Part shown: positions 61,001 to 64,000 of the stretch, in pieces | Position numbering within the stretch: the first letter of the stretch is position 1 | How the letters are laid out: each line of letters opens with the position of its first letter | Translations under genes and position numbers: made by a program | NCBI GenBank assembly: GCA_934045075.1 | Contig: OW203729.1 | Span: 6,047,816 to 6,111,815 of the forward strand | Source of the DNA: Yponomeuta sedellus | Lineage: Eukaryota > Arthropoda > Insecta > Lepidoptera > Yponomeutidae | DNA: 64,000 nucleotides | Direction of reading: 5' to 3' | The notes under the pieces: model-generated | The model's database searches: none | What the model was told of the DNA's origin: nothing | Seen by the model: the letters and a program-made list of their open reading frames with translations, nothing else

Positions 61001-64000
61001 GTGGCACGATGTAATGTTTATGGAGTAAAATTAAAAATAAAATTGTACTGAAGGCTGCATTTCAAAATTCAGGTTAGTTGAGATCTCGAAATCGATAGTT
61101 ATAGGCGTAGCAGATAGAACACGAACAGCTGGGAAATAATATTTGTTTCTCTTGTCTCATTTATATGCGTCTACTTGCTATAACATAACCATAGTATTTT
61201 ACAGTATTACGATGAAATATATTAAAACTTTGTGGATTCGAACTGAAATACTGAAATTCCTTCATACAAAAGATCTCCAATGTTTAAAATTTATCTTAGA
61301 ACTTAGGAGTTACGAACTGTAGATAGAAAATAACAAACCATCTTCGTCTCTGTAAATTTTGAGAGCTTTATGTTTGGTTAGCGTTTTCTTTCATATCTCA
61401 GATTCAATAGTAGCTGGTCCCGCTTACAGTCTATCTTGTCTCATAAAAATACCTGGAGAGAGAATATTACAAACCATCTTATCTAAACGACTAAACTTTG
61501 AAAGGGCATGTAAAGAAAACTGCGCAAAAAAAAAAAGAAAAACCTGATATTGGGTGTTAATGTATGTATAAGTGGAACTGTTATTTATGTGGTGAAATTA
61601 AGCTAACACCTTGTATGATCTGTTCACTGAGGTGTCACATAACAATAAAGGGAAGTCGTTCGCCTCCTCCGGCGGCGACGCCGACGCCGTTTCTTTACTT
61701 AGTGTGTAATCGTATTTCCGTTCCATAGAATTTAATTTGGTTCCCTTTTGTAAGCCGTCTGGCCCCCGAACGACTCGGTGACGCTGCATCATCGCGTCAC
61801 GAGCGTGTCACCTTATATTTCTGCCGAGGCGTGCGTTGCTATCAAGCTGAAAGAAGTTGCTGAAAGCGTTACTATCAAGTTACATTAATTTTCAACTCCT
61901 TCAATTGCTTTACGTTTAAAAAATTGTGAAATAATAATGCCGCTCCACTTTCACAGGCCGGTGTCCAATTTCGAAAAGGAAAATTACGGGGATGCAAATT
62001 GTAACACTTTGGAAATAGAAAAGTGGTTGATTGGTTGATAGGTGTAAATATTAACAAAAAAAGTGTATCTTGACGTCTCACCGAAACTAAACATTACTAG
62101 CACCAAAAATAAGTTTAAAAACATAAAAAAAATATATTTTACGTGATATTCTACGAATAACGTTTTGATTCTCGATGTGATTGTGATTACACGTTTGAAG
62201 GAACTGTTAAAACTGCTGTTATTTTTCTGAGAGTTCGTCTTCCTTCCAGATGCATGTTAGCGCACAAGACTTGTAGGGTTATGGATTCCGCATATCAGAC
62301 GGGGGTCGATCGGTGTGGTTGGCCACGTTTCTGTATTCGGCAGGGTGGGAGAAATGTGATAGGCTGCGTACCTACGGTTGTGCGCCTCTGTTGTTTCACT
62401 ACTCTATGTCTATAAGCTATTGTTACGGAGATCAGTGCTCCACATAGTTTTCCAGTATATTATTATTATTATATTAAATGTAATTATGGAAAATGTGGTT
62501 CACGCTTCAATGTTTGGCGAACATGGTCTATTTTCTAAGACTTGAAAGTTGTTAGTTGAGAAATATTTAGGGAGCATAGGTTATAACGATGTATATTCAT
62601 TATTGTCAAAATAAATGTTTTCGTGCTCTTGGGGATCCGTTTCGGATGTACCTCTAAAACCTTAAATTACTTGTGTACTTTTAAAATTAGTAACATTATT
62701 GTCTAATTGTCGTGAGCACGGGCGGTGTTTAACGCATATTTTATAGTTGACTGTCCACGGTCATATCTTGTTAAGTGCGGTCGGCAGCGTTGTGTACACT
62801 TACGCCTCTTTACGGTTGAAATGATTGTTATTTCCCGCTGCTGGCCGTGCTTAGGCTTAGAGATTTCCAAATTCATTATTATTTGTAACGAGAGATTGTC
62901 CAGTGAGCTCACTCATGGGTTCTTAACGCGCGAAACAAATATAACACGTACGTCACTCCGTAGCCCACACAACACGCTTTGCCGCCTCAAGAGATGTTGC
63001 GGAATACCACCTAATTTCTTATTATTCTAGATTATATCTTTAAAGATGACAGCTCCACTTATCGGACTGGGAAATCTAAGGAGGCTTATCTGTTAAATGA
63101 GTAAACTCGCTGGACTTTGAGTGATTTTCATTCAGTTTTAAGAACTGTCTTCATCATTCGACTAATTTGGAAACCATAATAAAAAGTTTTATACATGTTA
63201 AAGTAGCAATTTTACATCGAATAGGTGAAAGTAAAGAATGAATATCTTCATTGGACTGCGTACAAGTTAAACTTGTTGAAGTATTTAAAAGAACTACTTA
63301 TTAAATTAAAAATAATGATGTTGTAATGTAACCGTTGTGTCGGATCTTAATAATAGTTATTTCTTTCAGTTTTCTCGCTCTAACTTGGGGCTCTTGAATA
63401 TAAAATATGTCTGCATTTTATGAGGACACCATTCACGATTTTATTGTTAAAATGAGTGTTGCCATATTTTCTTAAGTCATTATGTACAAATTGGATAATA
63501 TTATAAGATCATTTGTTGTCTGTCAACAGTTGAATATTACAAAAATAAACTGAAATAAAGAATAAATTTGTTTTCATTAAAATCCAACTGTAGTTGGCCC
63601 TGGGACGTGACATCAAATCGACATCGAATATAAAGAGTGTTTTTAAAAACCCGGTGTAAGCCGATAAAAGCATTCGGATTGCTTTTGTTTTTTTCCCGCT
63701 GCAAACTGAGATGGAAGAATTCAATTACGGTGAAACTGTTACGCTAGTGTCCAGCATTCGATAAATCCACGCCAGCATCCATCATCGCAAACTTACCAGT
63801 TTCCAGCAGTTTGCACAAGGTTTGCACGGTATTCGAAGTTATCCGGTAGGCACATAGGACAGTATGAAACGGTATTTTTGTCATGTTTAGGCATAGATTA
63901 CTTTTACATAGATTACTGCTAGAGATATCGGCTGCTGTTGTAAAGAGAAAATGCAACACTTCCTAATAAAAATCGACCAAGCGCGTGTAGGGCCACGCGC
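58100..64000. other. No gene recognised downstream of rolled
   Basis: About 5.9 kb without a recognisable coding region, tRNA or repeat family. Two of the longer open frames (60093-60365 and 60650-61051) have no similarity I can name and no splice context that would make them convincing. A short GGCGGCGACGCCGACGCC run is at about 61668-61688. Distal rolled 3' UTR could extend into the start of this stretch. Confidence 0.4.

Overview
This is an insect nuclear genome window, almost certainly from a lepidopteran (moth or butterfly). The base composition is AT-rich. The one host gene is split into small GC-richer exons separated by long introns. The dispersed repeats are of kinds common in Lepidoptera: two tRNA-headed SINE families, a family with a 5S-rRNA-like head, short Helitrons ending in CTAG, TA-flanked mariners and many fold-back MITEs. 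The species cannot be told from the sequence.

The host gene is the ERK-type MAP kinase orthologous to Drosophila rolled (rl), on the + strand. Seven coding exons were found: 25551-25677, 30094-30204, 30708-30842, 42020-42136, 46363-46530, 52424-52612 and 57569-57688. They encode 321 residues, from just after the glycine-rich loop to the stop codon, with no indel relative to vertebrate ERK2 through the kinase core. All junctions are AG/GT. All are phase 0 except the first acceptor, which completes a split codon. The first coding exon (about 39 residues, including the start codon and glycine-rich loop) is not visible, so 1-25550 is probably intron 1, or intron plus upstream DNA.

Layout: 1-25550 holds SINEs, a mariner (9179-10464), an (ATAC)n microsatellite, an inverted-repeat region with a tRNA-like cassette (12169-14105), a Harbinger-like MITE, a 5'-truncated Jockey-like LINE (minus strand, 20775-21960), LINE 3'-end remnants and a fold-back element. 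Intron 2 (25678-30093) holds a SINE expanded into a 46-bp self-complementary minisatellite and a MITE-in-MITE insertion with a 13-bp target duplication. Intron 4 (30843-42019) holds a Helitron with four 153-bp repeats, four or five tRNA-like inverted-repeat cassettes and a SINE-in-SINE insertion. Intron 5 (42137-46362) holds SINEs and an interrupted Helitron. Intron 6 (46531-52423) holds a second, apparently intact mariner (48680-49967). Intron 7 (52613-57568) holds SINEs and MITEs, including one with perfect 66-bp terminal repeats. From 57689 to the end are the 3' UTR and unannotated DNA.

The most unusual feature is the family of tRNA-like cassettes between inverted repeats. In different copies the cassette has opposite orientation relative to a shared left flank. 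One copy is a head-to-head palindrome of tRNA 3' halves, and one has matching variants in both arms. No second host gene, functional tRNA gene, rRNA gene or CRISPR array could be supported.
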